From contig CAKQAD010000006.1 in the NCBI GenBank assembly GCA_934215545.1, positions 1 through 62,185 of the forward strand: a stretch of DNA of 62,185 bases. Reading direction: 5' to 3'. Both the position numbers and the translations under genes were made by a program. This DNA comes from an uncultured Prevotella sp. (GTDB lineage: Bacteria > Bacteroidota > Bacteroidia > Bacteroidales > Bacteroidaceae). Below the pieces are notes generated by a model that was not told the DNA's origin, did not search any database, and worked only from the letters and a program-made list of their open reading frames with translations. This document shows positions 8,129 through 16,948 of the stretch, in pieces (position 1 is the stretch's first letter; every line of letters starts with the position of its first letter).

Positions 8129-9331
8129 TTATTTAAAGCACTCCGTGTTGAGGAAGTTCTTGTATTCGGTGCGATAGCCATTAAACACGTTGATGTCTAC
8201 CTCCGGATGTATGCCTGCCACCCTGCCATCGGGGCTCAACTGCCAGAATGCCAGATGCACGTCGGGCTTATACTCACCATAGCGTGCAATCCACACGTTG
8301 TAGTTGCGTTTCAGGTCGGGAGCGGCACTCAGATATTTGTTCACGAAACTCTGCGATACATACAACACCGGTCGTGTGCCAGTGCGTTGAGCCACGATGC
8401 GCATCCAGGTGCGCACAGCCTGCAGCAGCACCTCGGCACCTCCCATCTTTTTTATCTGCGCTGCCGACGGCTCCACATCGAGCACCGGAGGCAGGTCGCC
8501 ACTGCTGAATTTGGTGTGGCGCAAGAAGAATGCAGCCTGCTGTGCTGCTGGCGTGCGTGTGGAGAAGAAGTGATAAGCCCCAGTGCGTATGCCACGACGG
8601 CGTGCCGCCATGTGGTCGGCAGCGTAGTAACGATTGCGTATGGTAGCGCCCTCCGTAGATTTTATGTAGCAGAACGACACGGGGTAGTCCACCTGCCCCT
8701 TCACCTTCTTCTTGGAGATATGGCCCAGATGACTGATGCGCATGCGGCTCCAGTCTATGCGAAAACGCTTGCGCCCCTTCTCATGTTGAAAGCGCGAAAT
8801 GTCGATGCCATAGATGCGGTCGGTGGTATATTCCAGTCGCTCACCCAAGAAGCGGTTGGCCTTCCACTCGCCAAAGCGCATGTGCTTGCCATGCGAAAGC
8901 GCAAAGCCAAAGCCAGTGCGCTTGCCATCCACCCACTGCCCCGAATAATACTCACCATCGATGCCCACGAACACACCGTGGCCAGCAGCAATACCATCGC
9001 TGTTGAGGTCGCCGGTGTAGGTACCGGTGGAGTCGGTATATGTGCCAGTGACGAGAGTATCGGCATGCCACGTGCCCACGATGCGGTGCTGGAGTGAATC
9101 GTGGCACACACCCTTGCCCCAACGCTTGCCGTCGCGCCACTGTCCGGCATACACAATGCTGTCGCCCTTATAGAGCACGCCATAGCCGTTGGCACGCCCT
9201 TGGCGCATCTCGCCACGATAGGTCAACCCATTGCGATGTTCGGTGCCCACTGTTTCGTGCGCTATCCGTTGGCATGAGGCGGTGGCGAGCACGGCACAAA
9301 TAGATATTATGATATAGCAGAGTCGGTTCAT
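8129..9331 (-). CDS. Lipoprotein with MORN repeats and a GH25 lysozyme domain
   Basis: The 400-aa protein begins with a lipoprotein signal ending LATASC (Cys20). Residues about 35-160 hold at least four MORN-like repeats (YRGEMRQGRANGYGVLY, YAGQWRDGKRWGKGV, YTGDLNSDGIAAGHGVF, YYSGQWVDGKRTGFGF). The rest is a GH25 muramidase domain that cleaves beta-1,4 MurNAc-GlcNAc bonds; it keeps GIDISRFQ at its start, LDVEP with the catalytic acids, and the final EVDINVF strand. Membrane anchoring plus MORN repeats suggests a tethered cell-wall-modifying enzyme or one aimed at ingested or neighbouring cells. It lies 75 nt downstream of the next minus-strand gene, so the two may be cotranscribed. Confidence 0.9.
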   Translation of the reverse strand: MNRLCYIIISICAVLATASCQRIAHETVGTEHRNGLTYRGEMRQGRANGYGVLYKGDSIVYAGQWRDGKRWGKGVCHDSLQHRIVGTWHADTLVTGTYTDSTGTYTGDLNSDGIAAGHGVFVGIDGEYYSGQWVDGKRTGFGFALSHGKHMRFGEWKANRFLGERLEYTTDRIYGIDISRFQHEKGRKRFRIDWSRMRISHLGHISKKKVKGQVDYPVSFCYIKSTEGATIRNRYYAADHMAARRRGIRTGAYHFFSTRTPAAQQAAFFLRHTKFSSGDLPPVLDVEPSAAQIKKMGGAEVLLQAVRTWMRIVAQRTGTRPVLYVSQSFVNKYLSAAPDLKRNYNVWIARYGEYKPDVHLAFWQLSPDGRVAGIHPEVDINVFNGYRTEYKNFLNTECFK

Positions 9332-9406
9332 TGTTTCTTTATATACTAATTCCTTGCTTCCTTATAAACTAATGTAGTTGTATAGTAGATTTTGAATGTT
9401 GCATGG

Positions 9407-10405
9407 TCAGTCATTAAGCAGTTGTCGAAGTGATTCTCTGCCCACAATGCTGTTGCCACTCACTATGCCTATAAACCTTCCGTGGGCGGTGAACACCGGC
9501 GAACCATCCGATGCCAGCACCCGTGGCAGGTTGTGTCTTCCCCCCTGCTGCTTGTGACCAGGTATTATCCGCACACTCACAGTGTCGCACCATATCCCCT
9601 GCTCGCCAATGCTCGGAATGCCAGCCGCCACGATGTCGGTCTCCGCCTTCTGTGCCCATGGCAGCAACGACACTGCCTGCGCCCCTTCGGGCGTCTGCCC
9701 ATCAGCGGTGCGTAGCAGCATACAGCGAGACTGGGCATTGGCAGAAACCATATTCAAGGCAATGCGCGAGGCACGCCCATTGGCATTACGGCAAACAGCA
9801 TTATACACTATGCTGCGATGCAGGCTGACCTTATGCTTGCCAGCAGCAATGCTGTCGAGAATACTCTTGGTGTGCAGCAGTTCGGTGCGCACCTTGCTTA
9901 CATGCTCCGTTAGTGTAGCTATCTGCTGATAGCCATCGTCTTGCACCCCGTGCACCCGCATGTAGTAATGCAATTCAGTCAGCTGCGCATCAACCATCTT
10001 TAACTTTGAACGCATGGCGCTGCAAGAATTGTCTATCACCCCCTTTATGCTGGCTGCTTCAGGACGTCGTGTTTCAGCAGGCATAACGGTGAGCAACCGT
10101 CCCCGGCACGATGGCAGCAGTAGCCAACGGTCGGCCCAGCAGGCAGTGGCAAGATGGCGGTGAGTGGCAGAGTCGGCATTGGTAGTGATGCCCACAAGCA
10201 CCGAGTCGCCCTCGGCACGGTCGAAGTAGAGCACCGCACGCCCGTCAACACATATCTCATTGCGCTCAATGCGCTCCACCAGCACCGCTGAGGAGCGCAC
10301 ACCATCGGCACCAACAGTCCACAGACGATAGGCAGTCAAGGCGGCGAGCGCCACCGCCACCAAGCCTATGCCGCCCCATATATAAAGTTTTTTTCTTTTA
10401 GTCAT
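9407..10405 (-). CDS. Membrane-anchored protein with degenerate trypsin-like C-terminus
   Basis: The 332-aa protein starts MTKRKKLYIWGG and has one N-terminal membrane segment (GGIGLVAVALAALTAYRLW). An upstream in-frame ATG at 10486 lies before the promoter box at 10446-10453 and is rejected. The middle is charged and helical. The C-terminus reads ASDGSPVFTAHGRFIGIVSG, which resembles the GDSGSPVF...G.IVG segment of S1 serine proteases, but the usual nucleophile serine is replaced by aspartate. I cannot identify the histidine or aspartate of a triad. It may be a pseudo-protease or a sensor; the family link is weak. The next gene downstream encodes the MORN-GH25 lipoprotein. Confidence 0.6.
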   Translation of the reverse strand: MTKRKKLYIWGGIGLVAVALAALTAYRLWTVGADGVRSSAVLVERIERNEICVDGRAVLYFDRAEGDSVLVGITTNADSATHRHLATACWADRWLLLPSCRGRLLTVMPAETRRPEAASIKGVIDNSCSAMRSKLKMVDAQLTELHYYMRVHGVQDDGYQQIATLTEHVSKVRTELLHTKSILDSIAAGKHKVSLHRSIVYNAVCRNANGRASRIALNMVSANAQSRCMLLRTADGQTPEGAQAVSLLPWAQKAETDIVAAGIPSIGEQGIWCDTVSVRIIPGHKQQGGRHNLPRVLASDGSPVFTAHGRFIGIVSGNSIVGRESLRQLLND

Positions 10406-10445
10406 GTTGCTTCTTTTGTTTCGTCTTGGTATAATATCGTCAGCG

Positions 10446-10453
10446 CAAAGATA
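10446..10453 (-). promoter_or_regulatory. -7 box upstream of the membrane-anchored gene
   Basis: CAAAGATA on the plus strand reads TATCTTTG on the minus strand, 41 nt before the chosen start at 10405. I see no clear -33 box. Confidence 0.5.
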
Positions 10454-10655
10454 CAGAAAATGTCTAACACCCTTGCTTGCTAACAATATGCGAAATTACA
10501 AATAATATACATAAGTCGTATCAGAAAATAAGAATAGTTTCCTGGGCTTTCTGCTTTTTGTACCTAATGTTGCAGTGATATTATCGACAACATATATAAA
10601 AGGCATTTAAGCTAAAATATTCATTTAAAAGCACATGTTTATCGGATTTTATTTG

Positions 10656-10663
10656 TAACTTTG
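10656..10663 (+). promoter_or_regulatory. -7 box upstream of the GH27 gene
   Basis: TAACTTTG fits TAnnTTTG. It would give a leader of about 135 nt before the ATG at 10804. The rest of the spacer 10487-10803 is AT-rich with no other feature seen. Confidence 0.5.
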
Positions 10664-10803
10664 CAACGCCTATGGTGAAATTATCTTGTTTGTTTTTGCA
10701 ACATTAAGGCAGGATGATTTTTTTGTATGGCAAGGTTGTGGGCAACACGCTGGTGCTCAAAAACTTAAACGTATTACAAACTATAATGTTGCAGATTAAA
10801 AAA

Positions 10804-10929
10804 ATGAAAAAACTTTTTCTGAATCTAAGCGCGCTGGTAGCTTTGTTGGTTGTCAGTGTGTTGGGAACTGTCGATGCTAAGGCAGAAACAGTTACCCCCC
10901 CCCAACTGGTAAGGACGTTTGTCTGTTGA
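10804..10929 (+). CDS. Signal-peptide fragment of the GH27 protein, out of frame
   Basis: Translation from ATG 10804 gives MKKLFLNLSALVALLVVSVL and then GTVDAKAETVTPP, a classical signal peptide with an AKA cleavage site. The frame then runs through a tract of nine C (10895-10903) and stops at 10929. The downstream GH27 frame continues the expected mature protein (PTGKDVCLLSSLDLS) but is shifted by -1 relative to this one. Adding one C or removing two would join the two parts into one secreted protein of about 930 aa. The fragment therefore belongs to the gene at 10926-13598 rather than being independent. Confidence 0.85.
   Translation: MKKLFLNLSALVALLVVSVLGTVDAKAETVTPPQLVRTFVC
10895..10903 (+). 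repeat. Poly-C tract (C9) at the signal peptide-mature protein junction
   Basis: Nine consecutive C follow GTTA at 10891-10894. The tract lies exactly where the secretion signal meets the first NPCBM domain, and its length decides whether the two are in frame (7 or 10 C in frame; 8 or 9 out of frame). Confidence 0.9.
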
Positions 10930-13598
10930 GCTCGTTGGACCTTTCAACTGTTACCTATTTCAATGATGACAACAAAAACAAGGTTTATGCCAACAAGTCA
11001 ACATTTGGCACTCCTCTTGTTATTGCTGGCGACACCTACACATCTGGTGTTGGTACTCATGCTCCTTCTAAGTTTGTAGTAAAGGTGAATGGCGCTAAGT
11101 CATTTCACTCAGTGTTTGGTATCGATGGTGCTGCTCCTACACAGGCAGAACATGGTATCGTGAACTATACCGTTACCACATACGATAGCAACAAGAAGGC
11201 AACGACTGTAAAGAGTGGTACAATTACTGTTAATGATGCTAAAGGCACACAGATTGATGTTGATCTTACAGGTGCTGTGTATCTTGTACTTAACTTCGAT
11301 AAGGGTAAAGAGGCATGGGGCGACCACGTAGACTTGGGTAATGCTTACTTCAATTATTCTGGTACTACTCCTAAGCTTATCGTTGAGTCGGATATGTGGA
11401 AGGAGACATCTTCTAACGTAATTACTATTCCTGAGGCTCCTTGGGGTCAGGAGTTCATCCGCCTCTCTTCTCTTGAGATTGAAAAGACAAAGTGTGGCTG
11501 GGAAGGTCGCACTCCAAAGAAAGACAAGAGCGTTGAAGGCAACAATATCACCATTGGTGGCAAGGTATATGAGAGCGGTGTAGGTACACACGGTCCATCA
11601 CAAATCATCGTAAAACTTAATGGTTCTGTAACCGATTTCCACACTGTGCTCGGCGTTGACGATGAGGTGAAGGAAGCAGGCAACTTCGACTATCACGTAT
11701 ATTTGAAGTCTGAAGGTGGTGCTACAAGAGATTTGGCTAAGGGCACTCTCAATCGCTTCAATAAGCAGTCCGTAGAAATCAGCGGCGACAACCTCAGCGG
11801 TTGGAAGTATCTCTATCTTGAAACAACTAATGGCAGCGATGGTACAAATACTTGTGACCACGTAGACTGGGCTAATGCTTACCTCGTGTTCCAGGATCAG
11901 AACTCTACACGTCCTTGCATCGTAAGCGCAGAGGAACTTACATCTAAGCTCGCATGTGCTACAACTGTGTTCTCACAGCCTAACGTACGCTTCATGCAGA
12001 AAGTGCGCTCTACAGCTTCTGGCGCTCAGATTGCTGTAACAGGTCTGCCTGCAGGTCTTACATGGAACGCTAAACGCAACATCGTAGATGGCGTTGTTAA
12101 AGAAGAAGGCGTTTACAAGTATCAGGTTAATGTTATTGTAGACGGCACTACTACTTCAGATGAAGTTACACTCACCGTATCAAGCAAACTGCAGCACCCT
12201 GTTCCATTCATGGGCTGGCTCTCATGGAACTCTGTACAGGGTAATATCTCACAGAAAATTATTGAGCAGGCTGTGCAGCTTTTCCAGAACAAGGGCCTCT
12301 ATGAGTGTGGTTGGAACCACATTATGATGGACGACCTCTGGCAGGGCAAACGTAAGAGCGATGGCACACCACAACCTAACTCTTCACGCTTCCCTAATGG
12401 CTTGAAGCCTGTTGCCGACTACGTTCACAAGAACGGTATGAAGTTCGGTCTTTACACCGACGTTGCTGACAAGACATGTGCTGGTGCTTTCGGCTCTTAT
12501 GGATATGAAACAATCGATGCCAAGACTTATGCTTCTTGGGGCATTGACGTTGTTAAGTGCGACTACTGCTTCGCTCCTGACGATGTAGAATCTGCAAAGA
12601 AACGCTACAAGGCTCTTGCTGACGCATTTGTTGCTGCTGGAAATAACACCATGCTTTACATCTGCGAGTGGGGCGTACGCGAACCATGGAAGTGGGGTGC
12701 TGAAGTAGGTGGACGCTGTTGGCGTATCTCTCAGGACGTGCGCGACTGCTGGACTGGTTCTGGTGGTGGTGTAGGCGTTGTTCAGAGTATCGAGGCAATG
12801 AAGAACCTCTCTGCTTATCAGGGTGTAAACCGTTTCAACGACTCTGACATGCTTTGTACTGGTCTGCACGCTACTGGTAAGTCGTCTAACGACCTCTGCG
12901 GTGGTACTGGTGCAGGTATGACCGATGATGAGTATGCTACTCAGTTCGCTCTCTGGTGTATGTGGTCTTCGCCAATGGCTCTGTCATTCGACCCAAGCAA
13001 GAACACACTTACCACTGCCGACTTTAAGTTGCTGCGCAATAAGGAGCTTATCGCTCTTAATCAGGACCGTATGGGCCAGCAGGGTGATCTCATTTCAGAA
13101 AATGGCAACCTCGTTATCTTTGCTAAGGACTGCGAGAATGGCGATATAGCACTCTCTGTTACAAATATGGCTAACTACCAGCAGCAGGCTACATTCGACT
13201 TCTCTAAGATTCCTGCTCTCGACCCAACTAAGACATACATTGTTCGCGACGTTATGGAAAATACTGATGCAGGCGAGGCTGTAACTTCTCTGAAGGCCGA
13301 TGTACGCAAGCACGCTACACGTGTGTTCCGTCTTTCTGAAAAGAAAGAGACTGTAGGCATTAGCTCTCCACTTTCTACTAAGGGCTTCTCTGTGGTTCCT
13401 GGTAAGAATTGCGTTAAGGTGAATATGCCAGAGACAGCAGGCTTGTCAAAGCGTATCCTCGTGAGCGACTTTGAAGGTCGTGTCGTAAGCGGACTCACTA
13501 CATCTGCTGAAAGCGCAAAGGTAGAACTCGCTAAGGGTACTTACCTCGTAACTGTAGTTTGCAATGCTCAGGCTACAACAGTAAAGGTGGCACTCTAA
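10926..13598 (+). CDS. GH27 family glycosidase (alpha-galactosidase-like) with two NPCBM domains
   Basis: The body of a secreted enzyme that would remove alpha-linked galactose (or N-acetylgalactosamine) from glycans. Residues about 1-140 and 150-320 are NPCBM carbohydrate-binding domains (both contain SGVGTH). A short Ig-like module follows (AVTGLPAGLTWN), then the GH27 barrel from PFMGWLSWNS. The nucleophile is Asp546 in VVKCDYC, and the acid/base is Asp604 in WRISQDV, 58 residues later and close to the spacing in human alpha-galactosidase A. A beta-sandwich and a T9SS-like tail (SDFEGRVV...AKGTYLVTVV) end the protein. The ATG-led signal peptide lies upstream in another frame, and this open frame runs back to the poly-C tract, so the position 10926 (TTG) is only nominal. 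Codon choice is of the high-expression type. Confidence 0.88.
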   Translation: MSSLDLSTVTYFNDDNKNKVYANKSTFGTPLVIAGDTYTSGVGTHAPSKFVVKVNGAKSFHSVFGIDGAAPTQAEHGIVNYTVTTYDSNKKATTVKSGTITVNDAKGTQIDVDLTGAVYLVLNFDKGKEAWGDHVDLGNAYFNYSGTTPKLIVESDMWKETSSNVITIPEAPWGQEFIRLSSLEIEKTKCGWEGRTPKKDKSVEGNNITIGGKVYESGVGTHGPSQIIVKLNGSVTDFHTVLGVDDEVKEAGNFDYHVYLKSEGGATRDLAKGTLNRFNKQSVEISGDNLSGWKYLYLETTNGSDGTNTCDHVDWANAYLVFQDQNSTRPCIVSAEELTSKLACATTVFSQPNVRFMQKVRSTASGAQIAVTGLPAGLTWNAKRNIVDGVVKEEGVYKYQVNVIVDGTTTSDEVTLTVSSKLQHPVPFMGWLSWNSVQGNISQKIIEQAVQLFQNKGLYECGWNHIMMDDLWQGKRKSDGTPQPNSSRFPNGLKPVADYVHKNGMKFGLYTDVADKTCAGAFGSYGYETIDAKTYASWGIDVVKCDYCFAPDDVESAKKRYKALADAFVAAGNNTMLYICEWGVREPWKWGAEVGGRCWRISQDVRDCWTGSGGGVGVVQSIEAMKNLSAYQGVNRFNDSDMLCTGLHATGKSSNDLCGGTGAGMTDDEYATQFALWCMWSSPMALSFDPSKNTLTTADFKLLRNKELIALNQDRMGQQGDLISENGNLVIFAKDCENGDIALSVTNMANYQQQATFDFSKIPALDPTKTYIVRDVMENTDAGEAVTSLKADVRKHATRVFRLSEKKETVGISSPLSTKGFSVVPGKNCVKVNMPETAGLSKRILVSDFEGRVVSGLTTSAESAKVELAKGTYLVTVVCNAQATTVKVAL

Positions 13599-13613
13599 TA
13601 GTTACATCATTAT

Positions 13614-13673
13614 AATATTATAGCAATAGCTATACATTAAAGTAATATTATAGCAATAGCTATACATTAAAAC
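13614..13673. repeat. Two 30-bp tandem repeats
   Basis: AATATTATAGCAATAGCTAT followed by ACATTAAAGT is repeated at 13644 with only the last bases changed. Each copy contains TATAGC-AATA-GCTATA, a small hairpin. They sit between the GH27 stop codon and the terminator. Confidence 0.8.
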
Positions 13674-13715
13674 CGCCCGAAAAGGATTGTTGGCAACGAC
13701 ACCTTTGCGGGCGGT
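13672..13715 (+). terminator. Terminator of the GH27 gene
   Basis: ACCGCCCG (13672-13679) pairs with CGGGCGGT (13708-13715). The loop contains further AAAGG/CCTTT pairing, and TCTTTGTTTG follows. Confidence 0.75.
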
Positions 13716-13910
13716 TCTTTGTTTGTAACGAGCTGCCCATCTGTTGTAGAAACCACACATTGCTGATTTATGTTAATACAACTTCTGATGTATGCCGTTT
13801 GTTCAATAAATTGTTTTTAATATTTCATAACACCGTAACTAACACAGATGATAGAACCTATGCTACAGAAAATAATCCTATAAAGGGGAGAGTTTCTCAG
13901 ATTTAATTTG

Positions 13911-13918
13911 TATTTTTG
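13911..13918 (+). promoter_or_regulatory. -7 box of the PASTA-rluD-ddl group
   Basis: TATTTTTG fits TAnnTTTG, about 160 nt before the PASTA gene. No clear -33 box is visible. Confidence 0.4.
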
Positions 13919-14079
13919 CCCCGTCTATTGTGGAATTTATTGATATATATTACAACAGTAAGGTAAGCACATTCTGTAACACGACAAAGTTTATGAACTA
14001 TTTAAAATAGCTCTGATACTTTGTTCCGAATTATAGTGTTGTAGAAAATAGGCTTACATATAATGACAGAAAAACGAGT

Positions 14080-14763
14080 ATGAACCCATCTGAATTCATC
14101 GGAAAATTCAAGAGCCGCTACCTTTGGGGCAACCTTTTGGCAATGCTTATCGTCGTTGTGCTGTTGTGTGTCGGCGTGAAAGTGGCGCTCGACGTGTACA
14201 CACACCACGGCGAGTCGGTAGCCATTCCCGATGTGCGACGTAAGTCTTTCGACGATGCCCGCTATATGCTGGAGCAGGCTGGCATGGAGGTGCAGGTGAC
14301 CGACACCGGATATGTGCGCAACCTCCCACCAAACAGCGTGCTTGAACAGTCGCCAATGGCAGGCGAAAAGGTGAAGACCGGACATGTGGTGACACTTATC
14401 ATCAATGCTACACACTCGCCAACTATTACCGTGCCCGACGTTATCGACAACTCTTCGCTGCGCGAGGCAATGGCAAAACTTACTGCCATGGGCTTCAAAC
14501 TCACCGCACCGAAATATATTCCCGGTGAGAAAGACTGGGTGTATGCACTCGTTGTGAAGGGACGCCATGTGCAGACCGGCGACAAAGTGTCGGTAGACGA
14601 TGCCATAACCATCGAGGTGGGTAATGGTCAGGTAGATTCAACAATGGATATCGACTACACCGATGCACCTGCCGACTTTGGCGACGAAGTGATAGAAATG
14701 GGCAATGCAACAAGTGGCGATGTCGACGACTTCCATGAAGTTCACGGACCAGTAGGCGAGTAA
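14080..14763 (+). CDS. Membrane-anchored PASTA domain protein
   Basis: The 227-aa protein has a short cytoplasmic N-terminus, one membrane helix (about 16-37) and two clear PASTA domains outside (about 46-115, starting VAIPDVRRKSFDDA; and about 116-195, starting ITVPDVIDNSSL). PASTA domains are associated with binding peptidoglycan stem peptides or lipid II fragments. There is no kinase or transpeptidase domain, so it is not a PknB or PBP. The tail after 195 is acidic and probably disordered. It leads a row of four genes (rluD, ddl and an acyltransferase follow), and cell-wall synthesis by ddl fits the PASTA role. Confidence 0.9.
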   Translation: MNPSEFIGKFKSRYLWGNLLAMLIVVVLLCVGVKVALDVYTHHGESVAIPDVRRKSFDDARYMLEQAGMEVQVTDTGYVRNLPPNSVLEQSPMAGEKVKTGHVVTLIINATHSPTITVPDVIDNSSLREAMAKLTAMGFKLTAPKYIPGEKDWVYALVVKGRHVQTGDKVSVDDAITIEVGNGQVDSTMDIDYTDAPADFGDEVIEMGNATSGDVDDFHEVHGPVGE

Positions 14764-14806
14764 ACAACCGATGCAATAACAATACATCATCTACTATACA
14801 GCGAAT

Positions 14807-15916
14807 ATGACAGACGACAATATAGAAGAATATACCGACAGCATATATGATGGTGCCGACGCTATGCAGCAAGGCATCGACGACGATGAAACCGGACAGC
14901 TCTACGAGCATTTCCGCTTCGAGGCAGACCCCGGCATGACGCCGCAACGCGTGGATAAGTTCATGGCAGAGAAGCTGCCGCACTCATCGCGCAACCGCAT
15001 ACAGAAGGCTGCCGACTCGGGCTATGTGCATGTCAACGAGCGCCCCGTGAAGAGCAACTACAAGGTACGCCCCGGCGACATCGTAACGCTGATGCTCGAC
15101 CGGCCGCGCCACGACACCAGCATAGTGGCAGAAGACCTGCCCATAAACGTGGTGTATGAAGATGCCGACCTGATGGTGATAAACAAAGAAGCTGGCATGG
15201 TGGTGCACCCAGGAGCAGGCAACTTCACCGGCACACTGGTAAATGCCATTGCATGGCATCTGCGCGACTTCGACAGCTACGACCCTAACGACCCGGAAGT
15301 GGGGCTTGTGCACCGCATCGACAAAGACACATCCGGACTGCTCGTCGTGGCAAAGACACCACACGCCAAGACTGCGCTCGGAGCACAGTTCTTCAATAAG
15401 ACAACACACCGCTCCTACAACGCACTCGTGTGGGGCAATATGACCGAAGACGAGGGGCGCATAGAAGGCAATATAGCACGCGACCCTAAAGACCGATTGC
15501 GCATGACTGTAATGTCGCCCGACTCAGGCATCGGAAAGGAAGCCGTGACACACTGGCGAGTGCTCGAGCGCTTCGGATATGTAACACTGGTGGAGTGCCG
15601 ACTCGAAACCGGACGCACACACCAGATACGTGCACACATGAAGCATATAGGACATCCGCTCTTCGGCGACGAGCGCTATGGGGGCATGGAGATATTGCGC
15701 GGCGAGCGCTCTGCAACATATAAAGCGTATGTGCAAAACTGCTTTAAATTGTGCCCACGTCAGGCATTGCACGCACGCACTCTCGGATTTGTACACCCCA
15801 CAACAGGACAGCAGATGGACTTCAATTCAGAACTGCCTGCCGACCTCAGCGCACTCATCGAGAAGTGGCGCGGCTTCATAAGCGGAACCACACGCGACAC
15901 TTTCAGCGCAAAATAA
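14807..15916 (+). CDS. rluD: RluD-type 23S rRNA pseudouridine synthase
   Basis: This RluA-family enzyme isomerises uridines to pseudouridine in 23S rRNA (helix 69 in characterised RluD). The 369-aa product has an acidic extension of about 40 residues, an S4 RNA-binding domain at about 45-105, and the catalytic domain with HRIDKDTSGLLV, in which Asp172 is the expected catalytic residue. YEDADLMVINKEAGMVVHPG and RTHQIRAHM are further family signatures. RluD, RluC and RluB-like relatives are hard to separate by eye; the HRIDKDT block and the S4 domain favour RluD. It follows the PASTA gene by 43 nt and precedes ddl by 30 nt. Confidence 0.92.
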   Translation: MTDDNIEEYTDSIYDGADAMQQGIDDDETGQLYEHFRFEADPGMTPQRVDKFMAEKLPHSSRNRIQKAADSGYVHVNERPVKSNYKVRPGDIVTLMLDRPRHDTSIVAEDLPINVVYEDADLMVINKEAGMVVHPGAGNFTGTLVNAIAWHLRDFDSYDPNDPEVGLVHRIDKDTSGLLVVAKTPHAKTALGAQFFNKTTHRSYNALVWGNMTEDEGRIEGNIARDPKDRLRMTVMSPDSGIGKEAVTHWRVLERFGYVTLVECRLETGRTHQIRAHMKHIGHPLFGDERYGGMEILRGERSATYKAYVQNCFKLCPRQALHARTLGFVHPTTGQQMDFNSELPADLSALIEKWRGFISGTTRDTFSAK

Positions 15917-15946
15917 TTGCTTGGATATATAACTTGAATATATAAA

Positions 15947-16948
15947 ATGGAAACATTAAAACGCAACATTGCCATCGTCTGCGGTGGCGATTCGTCGGAG
16001 CACGATGTATCTATGCGCTCCGCACAAGGCCTGTATTCATTCTTCGACAAAGAACGCTACAATGTGTATATCGTCGACGTGAAGGGACTCGATTGGCATG
16101 TCGACCTGCAAGACGGCACTACCGTGGCTATCGACAAGAACGATTTCTCGTTCATGCTCAACGGCAAGGCGGTGATAATCGATTATGTGTACATCACCAT
16201 ACACGGCACACCAGGAGAGAACGGAGTGATGCAGGGCTACTTCGAGTTGCTACATATACCTTACTCTACATCTGGAGTGCTCGTCGAGGCTATGACATTC
16301 GATAAGTATGTGCTTAATAACTATCTGCGCGGATGGGGCGTGAATGTGGCTAAGAGCTTGCTCCTGCGCCGCGGAGAAGAACATAAATACACCGAAGAGT
16401 ATATACAGCAAACCATCGGAATGCCTTGCTTCGTGAAGCCATCTTCCGACGGTTCAAGCTTTGGAGTGAGCAAGGTGAAGAACACCGACCAACTCGCACC
16501 TGCCTTGCGCGTGGCTTTCATGGAGAGCGATGAGGTGATGATCGAGAGCTACATGAAAGGTACGGAGATTTCTGTTGGATGCTACAAGACAAAGACCAAA
16601 ACTGTTGTGCTGCCTGCTACCGAGGTGGTGACAAGCAACGAATTCTTCGACTACGACGCAAAGTATAACGGACAGGTGCAGGAAATAACACCGGCACGCC
16701 TCAAACCAGACACTGCAAAGCGCGTGGCTGAGGAGGTGAGCCGCATCTACGACATACTGCATTGCAACGGCATCATACGTATCGACTTTATCATCAGCCG
16801 CGATGCCGAAGGCAACGACGTTATCAATATGCTCGAGATAAATACTACTCCTGGCATGACTGCCACCAGCTTCATACCACAGCAGGTGAAGGCTGCTGGC
16901 CTCGACATAAAGGATGTGCTCTCAGACATCGTTGAAAACCAGTTCTAA
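15947..16948 (+). CDS. ddl: D-alanine--D-alanine ligase
   Basis: This ATP-grasp enzyme makes D-Ala-D-Ala for peptidoglycan precursors in the cytoplasm. The 333-aa protein has the N-terminal GGDSSEHDVSMRSA motif, the HGTPGENGVMQGYFE segment, the ATP-binding loop around FVKPSSDGSSFGVSKV, and the C-terminal MLEINTTPGMTATSFIPQQ block with metal ligands and substrate contacts. Length and motif order are normal. It is in the PASTA-rluD-ddl row, which suggests coupled expression of envelope functions. Confidence 0.95.
   Translation: METLKRNIAIVCGGDSSEHDVSMRSAQGLYSFFDKERYNVYIVDVKGLDWHVDLQDGTTVAIDKNDFSFMLNGKAVIIDYVYITIHGTPGENGVMQGYFELLHIPYSTSGVLVEAMTFDKYVLNNYLRGWGVNVAKSLLLRRGEEHKYTEEYIQQTIGMPCFVKPSSDGSSFGVSKVKNTDQLAPALRVAFMESDEVMIESYMKGTEISVGCYKTKTKTVVLPATEVVTSNEFFDYDAKYNGQVQEITPARLKPDTAKRVAEEVSRIYDILHCNGIIRIDFIISRDAEGNDVINMLEINTTPGMTATSFIPQQVKAAGLDIKDVLSDIVENQF

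Larger units (their letters stand above)
13599..14079. other. Spacer between the GH27 and PASTA genes
   Basis: It holds two 30-bp direct repeats, a terminator and a -7 box, listed separately. The remainder is AT-rich and featureless. Confidence 0.6.
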
